Assembly: GCA_029555205.1 (NCBI GenBank)
Contig: JAKPTB010000119.1
Span: 1-37,288 of the forward strand
Length of the DNA stretch: 37,288 nt
Reading direction: 5' to 3'
Source of the DNA: Bacillota bacterium
GTDB lineage: Bacteria > Bacillota > Desulfotomaculia > Desulfotomaculales > Pelotomaculaceae
Part shown: one piece after another, positions 1 through 8,015 of the stretch
How the letters are laid out: the number at the start of each line of letters is the position of its first letter
How positions within the stretch are numbered: the first letter of the stretch is position 1
Made by a program: the position numbers and the translations under genes
The notes under the pieces: model-generated
Seen by the model: only the letters and a program-made list of their open reading frames with translations
Databases searched by the model: none
Told to the model about the DNA's origin: nothing

Positions 1-456
1 ATCGGGCCTTCAGCGGAATATCAAAGGCTCCTTTTTCAGGGACTCTACCTGGCTCCCCATACTGTGTCGGAAGCATTGAAGGGCGCTGTTTTTACGGCAA
101 GGTTATTCGAAAAGCTGGGTTATGAAGTTTCACCGGCTTACAATAGTCAGCGGCATGATATTGTCCAGGCAATCCGTCTTGGCACTGCGGAAAAAATGCT
201 TGCTTTTTGCAGGGGCCTGCAGTCTGCTTCCCCGGTTGATGCCCACGTGCGGCCGGAGGCAAGCAGCATGCCGGGTTATGATGACCCGGTGCTCATGGCT
301 GCGGGAACATTCGTCCAGGGGGCATCCCTGGAGTTGAGCGCCGACGGCCCGCTCCGCCCGCCCTATGATATTTATTTTCAGGGAGGGCTTTCGAAGGAAT
401 ATGTCCGTCTGGCAGTTCTCGCAGCGGCAAGGGAATTGATTAATTGTAACGATTAG
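1..456 (+). CDS. Methionine gamma-lyase-like (aluminium resistance/YnbB family) protein, C-terminal part
   Basis: An open frame runs from the first base to the TAG at 454-456, so the gene enters from the left edge and only its last ~151 codons are visible. The C-terminal signature of the YnbB / 'aluminium resistance' PLP-dependent family can be read: VDAHVRPEAS, MPGYDDPVLMAAGTFVQGAS, ELSADGPLRPPY. Known members are fold-type I PLP enzymes related to cystathionine/methionine gamma-lyases; their physiological substrate is poorly defined. The PLP lysine would lie upstream of this window. A GTG at 64 is only an internal codon, because similarity continues 5' of it. The next gene, a LysR regulator, is co-directional 184 bp downstream. 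Family assignment is fairly secure, function is not. Confidence 0.85.
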   Translation: MGPSAEYQRLLFQGLYLAPHTVSEALKGAVFTARLFEKLGYEVSPAYNSQRHDIVQAIRLGTAEKMLAFCRGLQSASPVDAHVRPEASSMPGYDDPVLMAAGTFVQGASLELSADGPLRPPYDIYFQGGLSKEYVRLAVLAAARELINCND

Positions 457-640
457 AAAATAACGAAGCCTTGAAGGAGTCGAAATCAGGTAATCCAAAC
501 CAGACGGTAATATTTGGAAACTACTTTTTCGGCGGGAATTTAGAATTTTTAGAATTTTTTTAGTTTTTTCAAGAAGGGTTTATTATATTTTCGTCAAAAG
601 CTTAAATTAAGTCCAAACATATTTAAGGCGTGGTGCTGTT

Positions 641-1555
641 ATGAATTTTAAGCAGTTGGAGGCATTCTTATGGGTAGCCGAACTGCAGAGTTTTACTAAA
701 GCAGCCCGTCAGCTGTATATAAGTCAACCGGCAATCAGCTTTCAAATTAAAGCGCTGGAAGAGGACCTCCAGGCGCCATTATTTCAACGTGGGGATAAAA
801 AGGTCATGCTCACCGAAGCGGGGCGGATTCTGTACCCTGAAGCAAAAAAAATGCTGAGACACTATCAGAAGATCAAAGAAGGCCTGGAAGACTTGAAAGG
901 TCTGAAAACAGGCCATCTAATGGTCGGCGCCAGCACCATCCCCGGTGAGTATATCCTTCCTCTGTTAGTTGGCGGGTTCAAGAAAAAATACCCCGGGATA
1001 GATATCACCTTAAAGGTTGCCGGAAGCAGTCAGGTAGCCAGGTGGGTCCGGCAGAGGGAGATTGACCTGGGTATTACCGGTGTGCCTGATAATAATGAGG
1101 GCATCGATTGTGTCCCCTGGTTGAAGGATCAGCTGGTGCTAATCGTGCCACCCTCTCACAAGTGGGCTAATCTGACTCATGGCCTTGATCTTGCTGAGTT
1201 AAAAAACGGGACCATGGTTCTGCGGGAACGGGGTTCAGGAACGCGCCGGTCATTAGAAAAAAAACTGGAGGAAAAAAATATAGAACTGGATAAAATTCCC
1301 TGCGTCATGGAATTGGGCAGCACCCGGGCAGTGATCACAGCGGTTGAAGCGGGATTGGGTGTGAGCATTGTTTCCAGATATGCCGTTCAGGAAGCCCTGG
1401 AACTGGGGAGAGTTGTTGAAGTTCCACTGGTTGGACTGGACATGGCCAGGTTCCTCTACCAGCTCCGGCACTCCCAGGGACCAGGAGGTTTCGCCGTTGA
1501 GGCTTTTGTAAAATTTATAAGTGACAGGGATATCTGTAAACGCTTCCTGCGGTAG
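641..1555 (+). CDS. LysR-family transcriptional regulator
   Basis: A 304-residue protein with standard LysR architecture. An N-terminal winged helix-turn-helix (about residues 1-60, FTKAARQLYISQPAISFQIK) is followed by a linker helix and a periplasmic-binding-protein-like effector domain (about 90-295, starting GHLMVGASTIPGEYILPLL). Length is typical of the family. The ATG at 641 gives the canonical MNFKQLEAF opening; the Shine-Dalgarno site is weak. The co-inducer cannot be told from sequence. The N-terminus and the 'STIPGEYILP' segment resemble CysB/CbbR-like members found in anaerobic Firmicutes. It is not obviously operonic with the two-component system that starts 115 bp downstream. Confidence 0.93.
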   Translation: MNFKQLEAFLWVAELQSFTKAARQLYISQPAISFQIKALEEDLQAPLFQRGDKKVMLTEAGRILYPEAKKMLRHYQKIKEGLEDLKGLKTGHLMVGASTIPGEYILPLLVGGFKKKYPGIDITLKVAGSSQVARWVRQREIDLGITGVPDNNEGIDCVPWLKDQLVLIVPPSHKWANLTHGLDLAELKNGTMVLRERGSGTRRSLEKKLEEKNIELDKIPCVMELGSTRAVITAVEAGLGVSIVSRYAVQEALELGRVVEVPLVGLDMARFLYQLRHSQGPGGFAVEAFVKFISDRDICKRFLR

Positions 1556-1670
1556 TAGGGAGCGTTTGTAGTTATTATTAGTTTTATTTTGTTCTATTTT
1601 GCTTATATAGTTCTCAAATAGCAGGAAATTTCGGAGTTTTTGTCTAAATATACTCTACGGAGATTTTACA

Positions 1671-3293
1671 ATGTTAAAAATAAAGCCAAAATTTTTCACC
1701 CTGCGCACAAAAATGGCCATACTTTCTTTCGGTTCAGTTTTTCTGGCGATTTTAATTGGAGGTATCATTGTAGTCGACAAGATATCTGCCACATTTGAAA
1801 AAGAAGCCGGGATGCGCGCCATGGCCATAGCCCGCACTCTGGCTCAATTTGAGGAAATCCAAAAAAACATCGGAGAGCCCGAAGGCGCAGCTGTCATCCA
1901 GCCCATTGCCGAGCGTACACGCCTGGCCACGGGTGTTGAATACATCGTTATTGTAGACATGGAAGGAATCCGGTATTCGCACCCGCTAGAAGAGCGAATC
2001 GGCAAAAAATTTACTGACGTTGATCTGGGTCCGGCGCTGGCAAACAATGAGTATATATCCAGCGCAGAAGGGGTGCTGGGGCCTTCCGTCCGGGCTTTTG
2101 TACCCGTCAAAATTGAAGAGGGAACCCGCCAGGTGGGTGTTGTTGTGGTAGGGATTTTAATTCCCACTATAGGATTCTTATTAAGGACCATCCAGACACA
2201 GCTTTATTACTCCCTGGGCACGGGTTTGATTGTCGGCCTGCTGGGTTCTCTTTATCTGGCCAGGAGAATAAAAAAAGCCATGTTTAGTCTGGAACCGGAG
2301 GAGATAGCAAGGCTCCTGGAAGAACGGGTGGCAATTTTTCAGGCCATGGGTGAGGGCATCATTGCAATTGATCGAGATAACCGCATAACCGTTGTTAATG
2401 AAGAGGCCCGGCGGATCCTGGGCAAAACAAGTGAAGAATTACTCGGAAAGACGATAACAAGCATTATACCATATTCCACACTGCCGGAAGTCCTTCAAAC
2501 TGGGGAGGCCCAGATTAATCACCACATGTTTTTGAATGATACGATGGTCCTGGTTAACAAGGTGCCGGTACGGTTTAAAGGTGAAATTATCGGAGCGGTA
2601 GCCACATTTCAGGATAAAACCGAGATAAACAGACTGGCTGAGGAATTGACCGGGGTAAAAGCTTTTATTGAAGCCTTGAGGGTTCAGAATCATGAACATA
2701 AAAACAAGCTCCACACCATAGCCGGCCTGATCCAGTTGGAAAAGTACGAACACGCCCTCGATTATATCTTTGATCTTTCCGAGGAACAGCAAGAGATTAC
2801 CGGGCTCTTAACAAAAAATATCAGTGACGACAGCATTGCCGGGTTGCTCCTGGGCAAGTATGAAAGGGCCAAAGAGCTCCGCATAAAATTAGATATTGAC
2901 CGGAATACCTGTTTCAGGGAACTTCCATCCTGCCTGCAAACAGGAGAACTTGTAATAATCATTGGCAATCTGATTGAAAACGCCCTTGACGCTGTACGTA
3001 TGGAAAAACCGGAACGGCGGAAGGTATTTTTTTCAATGCTGGACACCCCTGCAGGTCTGACCATTACTGTAAGGGACATGGGTCCGGGCATTCCGGCAGA
3101 AATGCGGGAAAGTATTTTTCAACGGGGTTTTTCAACAAAAGGTTCGGCCAACTGCGGCCTGGGTCTTTACCTGGTAAAACGTTATGTTGACATGGCTGGT
3201 GGGTCAATATCCATCCAGGACGCAGACGGTGGAGGTGTTGTATTTAATATAAATATCCCCAAAGAACAGGGTAGTCAAAATAAACCGAATTAA
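1671..3293 (+). CDS. DcuS/CitA-type sensor histidine kinase
   Basis: A 540-residue membrane kinase. A transmembrane helix at about residues 14-36 and a second at about 170-198 enclose an extracytoplasmic PAS/sCache sensor domain. Then come a cytoplasmic PAS domain (about 215-325), a SPOB-type dimerisation helix with phospho-acceptor His341 in NHEHKNKLH, and an HATPase domain with N-box (NLIENALDAV), DMGPGIP and GLGLYLVKRY. This order is that of the DcuS/CitA family, whose known members sense C4-dicarboxylates or citrate outside the cell. The start ATG has GGAG eight bases upstream. The response regulator follows 14 bp later, so they form an operon. A dicarboxylate-binding protein gene just downstream supports a C4-dicarboxylate ligand, but this is inference. 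Confidence 0.92.
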   Translation: MLKIKPKFFTLRTKMAILSFGSVFLAILIGGIIVVDKISATFEKEAGMRAMAIARTLAQFEEIQKNIGEPEGAAVIQPIAERTRLATGVEYIVIVDMEGIRYSHPLEERIGKKFTDVDLGPALANNEYISSAEGVLGPSVRAFVPVKIEEGTRQVGVVVVGILIPTIGFLLRTIQTQLYYSLGTGLIVGLLGSLYLARRIKKAMFSLEPEEIARLLEERVAIFQAMGEGIIAIDRDNRITVVNEEARRILGKTSEELLGKTITSIIPYSTLPEVLQTGEAQINHHMFLNDTMVLVNKVPVRFKGEIIGAVATFQDKTEINRLAEELTGVKAFIEALRVQNHEHKNKLHTIAGLIQLEKYEHALDYIFDLSEEQQEITGLLTKNISDDSIAGLLLGKYERAKELRIKLDIDRNTCFRELPSCLQTGELVIIIGNLIENALDAVRMEKPERRKVFFSMLDTPAGLTITVRDMGPGIPAEMRESIFQRGFSTKGSANCGLGLYLVKRYVDMAGGSISIQDADGGGVVFNINIPKEQGSQNKPN

Positions 3294-3307
3294 GAAGGTG
3301 ATTTTAA

Positions 3308-3985
3308 ATGTCCCAGATAGATGTTTTAATCATTGAGGATGACCCCATGGTGGTTGAAGTAAACCGGGGCTTTATTAATGCCGTGCCGGGTTTCAGGGTG
3401 GCGGGGGTGGCCCGTACCGGCCGGGAAGCCATCGAATTGGTGAAGGAATTGGTTCCGGACCTTGTTCTCCTTGATATCTATCTCCCTGATATCGACGGCG
3501 TAACTACACTTCAGGAGATCAGAAGGTTCGGTCTGCCCACGGATGTAATTATTATTACAGCAGCTCATAACGCCGAAACCATCCAAAGTGTTTTTCGCTA
3601 TGGGGCTATAGACTACATTATAAAACCCTTTAAATTTACCCGCCTGAAAGCTGCCCTCAATTGTTACGCTACTTTGCACAACCGGTTTAAATGCCAGAGC
3701 CAGATGAACCAGAATGAAATTGACAGTTTAGCGCTAAGCCGCGGACAACAGTTGGATGAAGGCGTTCCCAAGGGCTTGAATGAAATTACGCTAAAACAGG
3801 TTTACCTGTTCTTACTGAAGGAAGGAACTGCCTTATCGGCTGAGGAAGTTGCCGAAGGTGTCGGGCTGGCCCGGGTTACAGCCAGGAGATACCTGGATTT
3901 TTTAGAGAAATCGGGCAGGGTAATCCTGGAACTGCAATACGGTTCCGTAGGACGTCCAGTAAACAGGTACAGAACCCTGGAATAA
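3308..3985 (+). CDS. CitB/DcuR-type response regulator
   Basis: A 225-residue two-component regulator. The receiver domain occupies about residues 1-120 with acidic pocket E10/D11/D12, phospho-acceptor Asp56 (LVLLDIYLPDIDG), the conserved Thr in IIIITAAH and Lys in YIIKPF. The C-terminal helix-turn-helix (about 150-220, LSAEEVAEGVGLARVTARRYLDFLE) is the type found in CitB and DcuR. AAGAAGGTG precedes the ATG by about seven bases. It pairs with the kinase directly upstream. The nearest obvious target is the DctP-type gene 113 bp downstream, which has its own promoter-like sequence. Confidence 0.93.
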   Translation: MSQIDVLIIEDDPMVVEVNRGFINAVPGFRVAGVARTGREAIELVKELVPDLVLLDIYLPDIDGVTTLQEIRRFGLPTDVIIITAAHNAETIQSVFRYGAIDYIIKPFKFTRLKAALNCYATLHNRFKCQSQMNQNEIDSLALSRGQQLDEGVPKGLNEITLKQVYLFLLKEGTALSAEEVAEGVGLARVTARRYLDFLEKSGRVILELQYGSVGRPVNRYRTLE

Positions 3986-4030
3986 ATTAAAATGAATTTA
4001 ATAACCAATATTTATTTTATTAACTTTTCA

Positions 4031-4059
4031 TTGAATTCTGGCAAATACTTAGATATATT
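4031..4059 (+). promoter_or_regulatory. Putative sigma-A promoter of the dctP-like gene
   Basis: TTGAAT at 4031-4036 and TATATT at 4054-4059 are separated by exactly 17 bp, about 40 bp upstream of the translation start. The spacing and the 4/6 and 5/6 matches support a vegetative promoter between the response regulator and the binding-protein gene. The AT-rich stretch just upstream could hold an activator site, but no clear repeat was identified. Confidence 0.5.
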
Positions 4060-4098
4060 TAAACCTGGCCCGTACTAAAAACAAAAGTTAACGGGGAG

Positions 4099-5145
4099 GT
4101 GAAGAGCGTATCAAAAAGAATAATCCGGGTTTGTTTGTTCCTGCATGTTATGATCATGCTCATTGTTCTTGCAGGATGCGGTAAGCGGGTAGAAGATTCG
4201 GAACAGGTTAGCCCGGAAGAAAAAATTGTAATCAAGTTTTCCCATGTAGTCGCTGAAAACACACCCAAGGGGCTTGCTGCCCAACGCTTTGCAGCCCTTG
4301 TAAAAGAGAGGACCAACGGGAGAGTTGAAGTACAGGTATTTCCAAACTCCACCCTGTACAAAGACGGTGAAGAGATCCAGGCTCTTCAATCAGGGACCGT
4401 GCAGATGATTGCGCCTACTACATCCAAGTTGTCGGGGTTGTTTCCGCAATGGCAGGTATTTGATCTGCCTTACGCTTTCCAGGATGAGGATACTGTCCAC
4501 AGGGCCATGGACGGCTATATCGGAACCCAGTTATACCAGGGGTTGAGCCTGCACAAAATGAAGGCTCTGGCTTTCTGGGACAACGGCTTCAAACAAATGA
4601 CCAACAGCCAAAGGCCTTTAATTCACCCGGTTGATTTTCAGGGATTAACATTCCGGGTTATGATTAATAGTAATGTCTTAAAAAGACAGTTTGAGAAACT
4701 CAACGCCCACCCTGTTGAAGTATCCTTTGACGACCTCTATCGTGCCCTGGAATGCCAGGAAGTCGATGGAGGAGAAAACACAATGTCCAATATCTGTTCT
4801 AAAAATCTTTATAAGGTACAACCCTACCTGACCATATCAAACCACGGTTACATGGGATACGTCGTTATAACCAATAGCGATTTCTGGTCAAGCCTTCCGG
4901 AAGATGTCCGCTCCCTCCTGGAGAAAACCTTACTCGAAGTGACTCACTGGGAACGTGAACAGGCCTCCATTATGAATCAAAAGGATCTGCAGCAGATTAT
5001 TTCCTCCGGAAATGTCCAGGTACACTACCAGTCCGAAGCAGAAAAAAAAGAATGGGAAGAGATTCTTAAACCCATCTATGATGAATTCAGGAATGTAATT
5101 GGTGAAGCTTTATTGCGCAACGTTGAAGATTTGAAGACTGGCTAG
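4099..5145 (+). CDS. TRAP-type C4-dicarboxylate-binding lipoprotein (DctP family)
   Basis: A 348-residue extracytoplasmic solute receptor of the DctP/TRAP family: FSHVVAENTPKGLAAQRFA near the start, then FPNSTLYKDGEEIQALQSGT, the DLPYAF segment and a mid-protein GLTFRVM motif that carries the substrate-binding Arg of the family. The N-terminus is a lipoprotein signal: basic residues, a hydrophobic stretch and lipobox LAGC with Cys27, so the protein is probably anchored outside the membrane. The start is uncertain: GTG4099 overlaps its own GGGGAGGTG site, and a Met at codon 18 would remove the basic n-region. No DctQ/DctM permease gene lies nearby. That suggests either a distant permease or a role as co-sensor for the adjacent DcuS-like kinase. 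Confidence 0.88.
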   Translation: MKSVSKRIIRVCLFLHVMIMLIVLAGCGKRVEDSEQVSPEEKIVIKFSHVVAENTPKGLAAQRFAALVKERTNGRVEVQVFPNSTLYKDGEEIQALQSGTVQMIAPTTSKLSGLFPQWQVFDLPYAFQDEDTVHRAMDGYIGTQLYQGLSLHKMKALAFWDNGFKQMTNSQRPLIHPVDFQGLTFRVMINSNVLKRQFEKLNAHPVEVSFDDLYRALECQEVDGGENTMSNICSKNLYKVQPYLTISNHGYMGYVVITNSDFWSSLPEDVRSLLEKTLLEVTHWEREQASIMNQKDLQQIISSGNVQVHYQSEAEKKEWEEILKPIYDEFRNVIGEALLRNVEDLKTG

Positions 5146-5181
5146 GTTGCTTTTAGCTATGTTTTATTTTTTTTGCCTATC

Positions 5182-5216
5182 AAAAAAACACCTCTTTCCA
5201 GAAACGGTGTTTTTTT
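5182..5216. terminator. Bidirectional intrinsic terminator between dctP-like gene and lexA
   Basis: An 11-bp inverted repeat (A7-CACC at 5182-5192, GGTG-T7 at 5206-5216) with a 13-nt loop lies between two convergent genes ending at 5145 and 5226. The A tract on one side and T tract on the other let it terminate transcription from both directions. Confidence 0.85.
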
Positions 5217-5225
5217 GTTCTTTTT

Positions 5226-5837
5226 CTAGTGGATTTTTCGGATCAGGCCGATTACTTTACCAAGAATTTGAAGTTCACTTACATAGATGGGTTCCAACAG
5301 GCGGTTTTCCGGCTGCAGGCGGACCCGGTCCTTTTCCCTGTAGAATCTTTTTACTGTAGCTTCTTCCTCAAGCAAAGCCACAACGATATCCCCGTTGTCG
5401 GCATCGTCCTGCCGCCGCACTACAACCAGGTCACCGTCCAGAATTCCGGCATCAATCATGCTGTCCCCACGCACCGCAAGCATAAAGAACTCTCCTGTAC
5501 CGGTAAAATGAACCGGCAGGGAAAATGTCTCTTCCCTGTTTTCCACGGCTAAAAGAGGAACACCGGCTGCCACAAGGCCCAGCAGGGGAATATTGACGCA
5601 TTCGATCCGGTCTTCCGAAAAACCCTCAAGGACTTCCATGGCTCTCGGCTTAGCAGCATCACGCCTCAAATATCCTTTGTCTTCTAACTTTTTAAGATAT
5701 CCATGGACAGTAGAGCTGGAACTTAATCCTACTGCCTGACCGATTTCCCTGACCGAGGGGGGATAACCCTTATTACGGATGTTTTCCTTGATAAACTCTA
5801 GAATGGCTGCTTGCTTCGGTGTTAAATCACCGGCCAT
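5226..5837 (-). CDS. lexA: LexA repressor
   Basis: A 203-residue SOS repressor. The N-terminal winged helix (about residues 1-65, [27 protein letters not shown]) binds the SOS box. The C-terminal S24 peptidase domain has the Ala91-Gly92 self-cleavage site (LVAAGVP), nucleophile Ser126 (RGDSM) and Lys163 (EATVKRF). All catalytic elements are present and the length is normal, so it should respond to RecA-ssDNA by self-cleavage. The ATG is preceded by GGTGAG. It is convergent with the dctP-like gene and divergent from mmcA. Confidence 0.97.
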   Translation of the reverse strand: MAGDLTPKQAAILEFIKENIRNKGYPPSVREIGQAVGLSSSSTVHGYLKKLEDKGYLRRDAAKPRAMEVLEGFSEDRIECVNIPLLGLVAAGVPLLAVENREETFSLPVHFTGTGEFFMLAVRGDSMIDAGILDGDLVVVRRQDDADNGDIVVALLEEEATVKRFYREKDRVRLQPENRLLEPIYVSELQILGKVIGLIRKIH

Positions 5838-5875
5838 AATCTCACCAGCCTTATTATATGTATTTTTTTGCAGTA

Positions 5876-5904
5876 ATTATAACACAATTTGGAGCCCAAT
5901 GAAA
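5876..5904 (-). promoter_or_regulatory. Putative lexA promoter
   Basis: On the minus strand a perfect TATAAT (5876-5881) lies 17 bp downstream of a weak -35 (TTTCAT, 5899-5904), about 40 bp before the lexA start codon. The -35 region overlaps the candidate SOS box. Confidence 0.55.
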
Positions 5905-5914
5905 CGCTTGTTCG
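5901..5914. promoter_or_regulatory. Candidate LexA (SOS) box
   Basis: GAAAC-GCTT-GTTCG matches the Gram-positive consensus CGAAC-N4-GTTCG at eight of ten informative positions, with a perfect right half. It overlaps the -35 element of the presumed lexA promoter, as expected for autorepression. It also lies in the divergent region upstream of mmcA, but about 115 bp from that start. Confidence 0.6.
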
Positions 5915-6027
5915 CAGCATGTATAAAATTTTTAATTAATATTTTTTTTAACTTTTAGAAGGATGCGCCCCTTCGTTGTAGAATGAATCAATAGGGATAG
6001 TTTACAAAGTCAGGAAGAGGGGCCGGG

Positions 6028-7734
6028 ATGCAAAAGTATAAAGTAGCTATAGTTGGCGCAGGAAAAGGCGGTCATTCTATTTACAGGATGCTAAAAGCGA
6101 TGGATGAAGTCGAGATAATCGGCGTAGCCGATATAAATCCTGCAGCACCTGGTATCGCGGCCGCACGTGCAGACGGTGTCTTTGTCACAACAAACTATAA
6201 TGAGCTCACCATGCTTCCGGGTCTGGACATTATTATCGAAGTCACAGGAAACCCGGATGTAAAAGAGCATATCCTGCAGATTAAGCACGACTCTACGGCA
6301 ATGATGGAGTCACAGGCCGCTAATCTAATGATGATCGTGCTCAAAGAAAAAGAAGAGATGGCGCAGCTCACAAAAATCCAGGGTGAACTATCAGCTATTT
6401 TAAACTCCATGCAAGAGGCTATTGAAGTAGCGGATATGAATGGAACCATTAAATATGTTAACCCTGCTTTTTCCCGCATCACAGGCATACCCGAAAAAGA
6501 AAGGATTGGCCAGAATATCTTTGAAAGCTCCCCGGACGGGGCTCTTGCCCATTTATTAAAAACGGGTAAGCTGGTTTTTGGCCAGAGAACAAGAGTAGGT
6601 GGAAGCAACGCTGAAGTTGTTGCCAACTCCGCTCCCATCATCGTGGACGGAAAGATGGAGGGCGGCGTTGTGGTTTTCCAGCACTTTACAGATATCATGA
6701 ATATGATGGATGAATTGAAAAAGAGCACTACCATCATAGAAAATCTTACAGATAAACTGGGACAGGTAACCACAAGCAAGTATTCCTTTGAAAATATTAT
6801 CGGAAACAGCGCAGAAATTAAAAAATGTATCAACCTTGCCGAAAAGTCTGCCCGCAGCAATTCAACGGTACTCCTTCTAGGTGAAAGCGGCACCGGGAAG
6901 GAATTGTTCGCGCATGCCATTCACGGCGCATCCATGCGGCGGGAAAATCCGTTTATTAAAGTTAATTGCGCAGCAATACCGGAAACACTTCTTGAAAGCG
7001 AATTCTTCGGTTATGCCAAGGGCGCTTTTACGGGTGCTGTGAAGTCCAAAATTGGAAAGTTTGAACTTGCCCATGGCGGAACGATTTTTTTGGACGAAAT
7101 TGGGGATATGAACCTCCTGCTTCAGGGCAAGTTACTGCGCGTATTACAAGAAATGGAATTTGAGCGCGTTGGGGGCAATCAGACCATTAAGGTGGATGTC
7201 AGGGTAATTGCAGCCACTAACCGGAACCTGCGGGAGTTGATCCGCCGGGGCGAATTCCGGGAAGATTTGTATTACCGGTTGAATGTCGTTGAAATTACCA
7301 TTCCTCCCCTGCGGTTGCATAAGGAAGATCTGCCGGCACTGGTTAACAACACGATCATCAAGCTCAATAGAAAATTAGGTAAAAAAGTAAAGGGCCTCTC
7401 CAAAGACGCTGAAGAAGTACTCTTTAGTTATGACTGGCCAGGTAATGTCCGTGAGCTTGAAAATGTTATTGAACGGGTGATGGTAACCGTTGACGAGGAA
7501 ATCCTGGTGAAAAAGAACCTGATCCAGCACGTCAACCAGTTCCGGATTTTACCGGAGCGTGATGTTGATATAATGCCCATAGATCAGATGGAGGAAATGT
7601 TAATACGCAAGGCCATGGCCAAATACGGCAACACTGTAGAGGGCAAAAGGCGTGCTGCCCAGGCCCTGAATATTTCCCTGGCCACACTTTATAATAAATT
7701 GAAAAAAATAAAACCATCGAATATTAAAATTTAG
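6028..7734 (+). CDS. mmcA: Sigma-54-dependent regulator with Rossmann and PAS sensor domains (MmcA-like)
   Basis: A 568-residue enhancer-binding protein. Residues 1 to about 110 form a Rossmann-type nucleotide-binding domain ([17 protein letters not shown], then beta-strand VEIIGVAD and IIIEVTGNP), like the NAD-binding part of dehydrogenases. A PAS domain follows (about 125-225). The AAA+ domain has Walker A GESGTGKE near 285, the sigma-54 contact loop GAFTGA near 332, FLDEIGDM and an arginine-finger region. A Fis-type helix-turn-helix ends the protein ([20 protein letters not shown]). GAGGGG precedes the ATG. It heads the mmc cluster and is the likely activator of propionate catabolism; the first domain could sense NAD(H) or another dinucleotide, which is inference. 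I saw no convincing -24/-12 promoter nearby. Confidence 0.92.
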   Translation: MQKYKVAIVGAGKGGHSIYRMLKAMDEVEIIGVADINPAAPGIAAARADGVFVTTNYNELTMLPGLDIIIEVTGNPDVKEHILQIKHDSTAMMESQAANLMMIVLKEKEEMAQLTKIQGELSAILNSMQEAIEVADMNGTIKYVNPAFSRITGIPEKERIGQNIFESSPDGALAHLLKTGKLVFGQRTRVGGSNAEVVANSAPIIVDGKMEGGVVVFQHFTDIMNMMDELKKSTTIIENLTDKLGQVTTSKYSFENIIGNSAEIKKCINLAEKSARSNSTVLLLGESGTGKELFAHAIHGASMRRENPFIKVNCAAIPETLLESEFFGYAKGAFTGAVKSKIGKFELAHGGTIFLDEIGDMNLLLQGKLLRVLQEMEFERVGGNQTIKVDVRVIAATNRNLRELIRRGEFREDLYYRLNVVEITIPPLRLHKEDLPALVNNTIIKLNRKLGKKVKGLSKDAEEVLFSYDWPGNVRELENVIERVMVTVDEEILVKKNLIQHVNQFRILPERDVDIMPIDQMEEMLIRKAMAKYGNTVEGKRRAAQALNISLATLYNKLKKIKPSNIKI

Positions 7735-7751
7735 AAACGATTACTAAGATT

Positions 7752-7789
7752 AAGAAAGGCCGCTTTTCTCAAGGGATAGGCCCTTCCTT
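7752..7789 (+). terminator. Possible weak terminator after mmcA
   Basis: AAGAAAGGCC (7752-7761) and GGCCCTTCCTT (7779-7789) can form an imperfect stem with a bulge about 20 bp after the mmcA stop. The 3' side is only partly T-rich, so termination would be partial. Confidence 0.35.
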
Positions 7790-7858
7790 ATTCTACAAAT
7801 TAGAATTTATTAATTAAATATTTATTTATTGTTCGCTCCGGCATACTAAATACAATTG

Positions 7859-7887
7859 TTGACAATATTCAAGGATTAAGCAATAAA
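7859..7887 (+). promoter_or_regulatory. Putative promoter of the mmc catabolic operon
   Basis: A perfect TTGACA at 7859-7864 is followed after 17 bp by AATAAA (7882-7887, four of six matches). Transcription would begin near 7894 and leave a leader of about 120 nt before mmcB, which contains the terminator-like hairpin described next. The consensus -35 argues for sigma-A here rather than sigma-54. Confidence 0.45.
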
Positions 7888-7933
7888 CATAAGGTTGCCG
7901 GGGTTACAGTACCTGTGGATTTGCGGTAATTAA

Positions 7934-7974
7934 CAAGATCAGTATCATGGTACGGATCTTGCTTTTTATATTTT
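7934..7974 (+). terminator. Terminator-like hairpin in the mmcB leader (possible attenuator)
   Basis: CAAGATC (7934-7940) pairs with GATCTTG (7955-7961), with an inner GTA/TAC pairing and a TCATGG loop. The tract CTTTTTATATTTT follows directly. This is the layout of an intrinsic terminator placed between the putative promoter and the mmcB ribosome binding site, so it may attenuate the operon. GTACC at 7909-7913 could pair with GGTAC at 7949-7953 as a competing structure, but five base pairs is weak support. Confidence 0.5.
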
Positions 7975-8015
7975 GGGGAATTGAGAGCAACATTACAGCA
8001 AAGGGGGGAACTACA

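Noticed and set aside
6195..6920. 241-codon minus-strand frame
   Set aside because: Lies wholly inside mmcA, antisense, with low-complexity Ser/Ile composition and no ribosome site.
7973..7990. GG-N10-GC spacing as a sigma-54 promoter before mmcB
   Set aside because: Only the invariant dinucleotides match; the rest of TGGCAC and TTGC is missing, and a start there would fall on the ribosome site.
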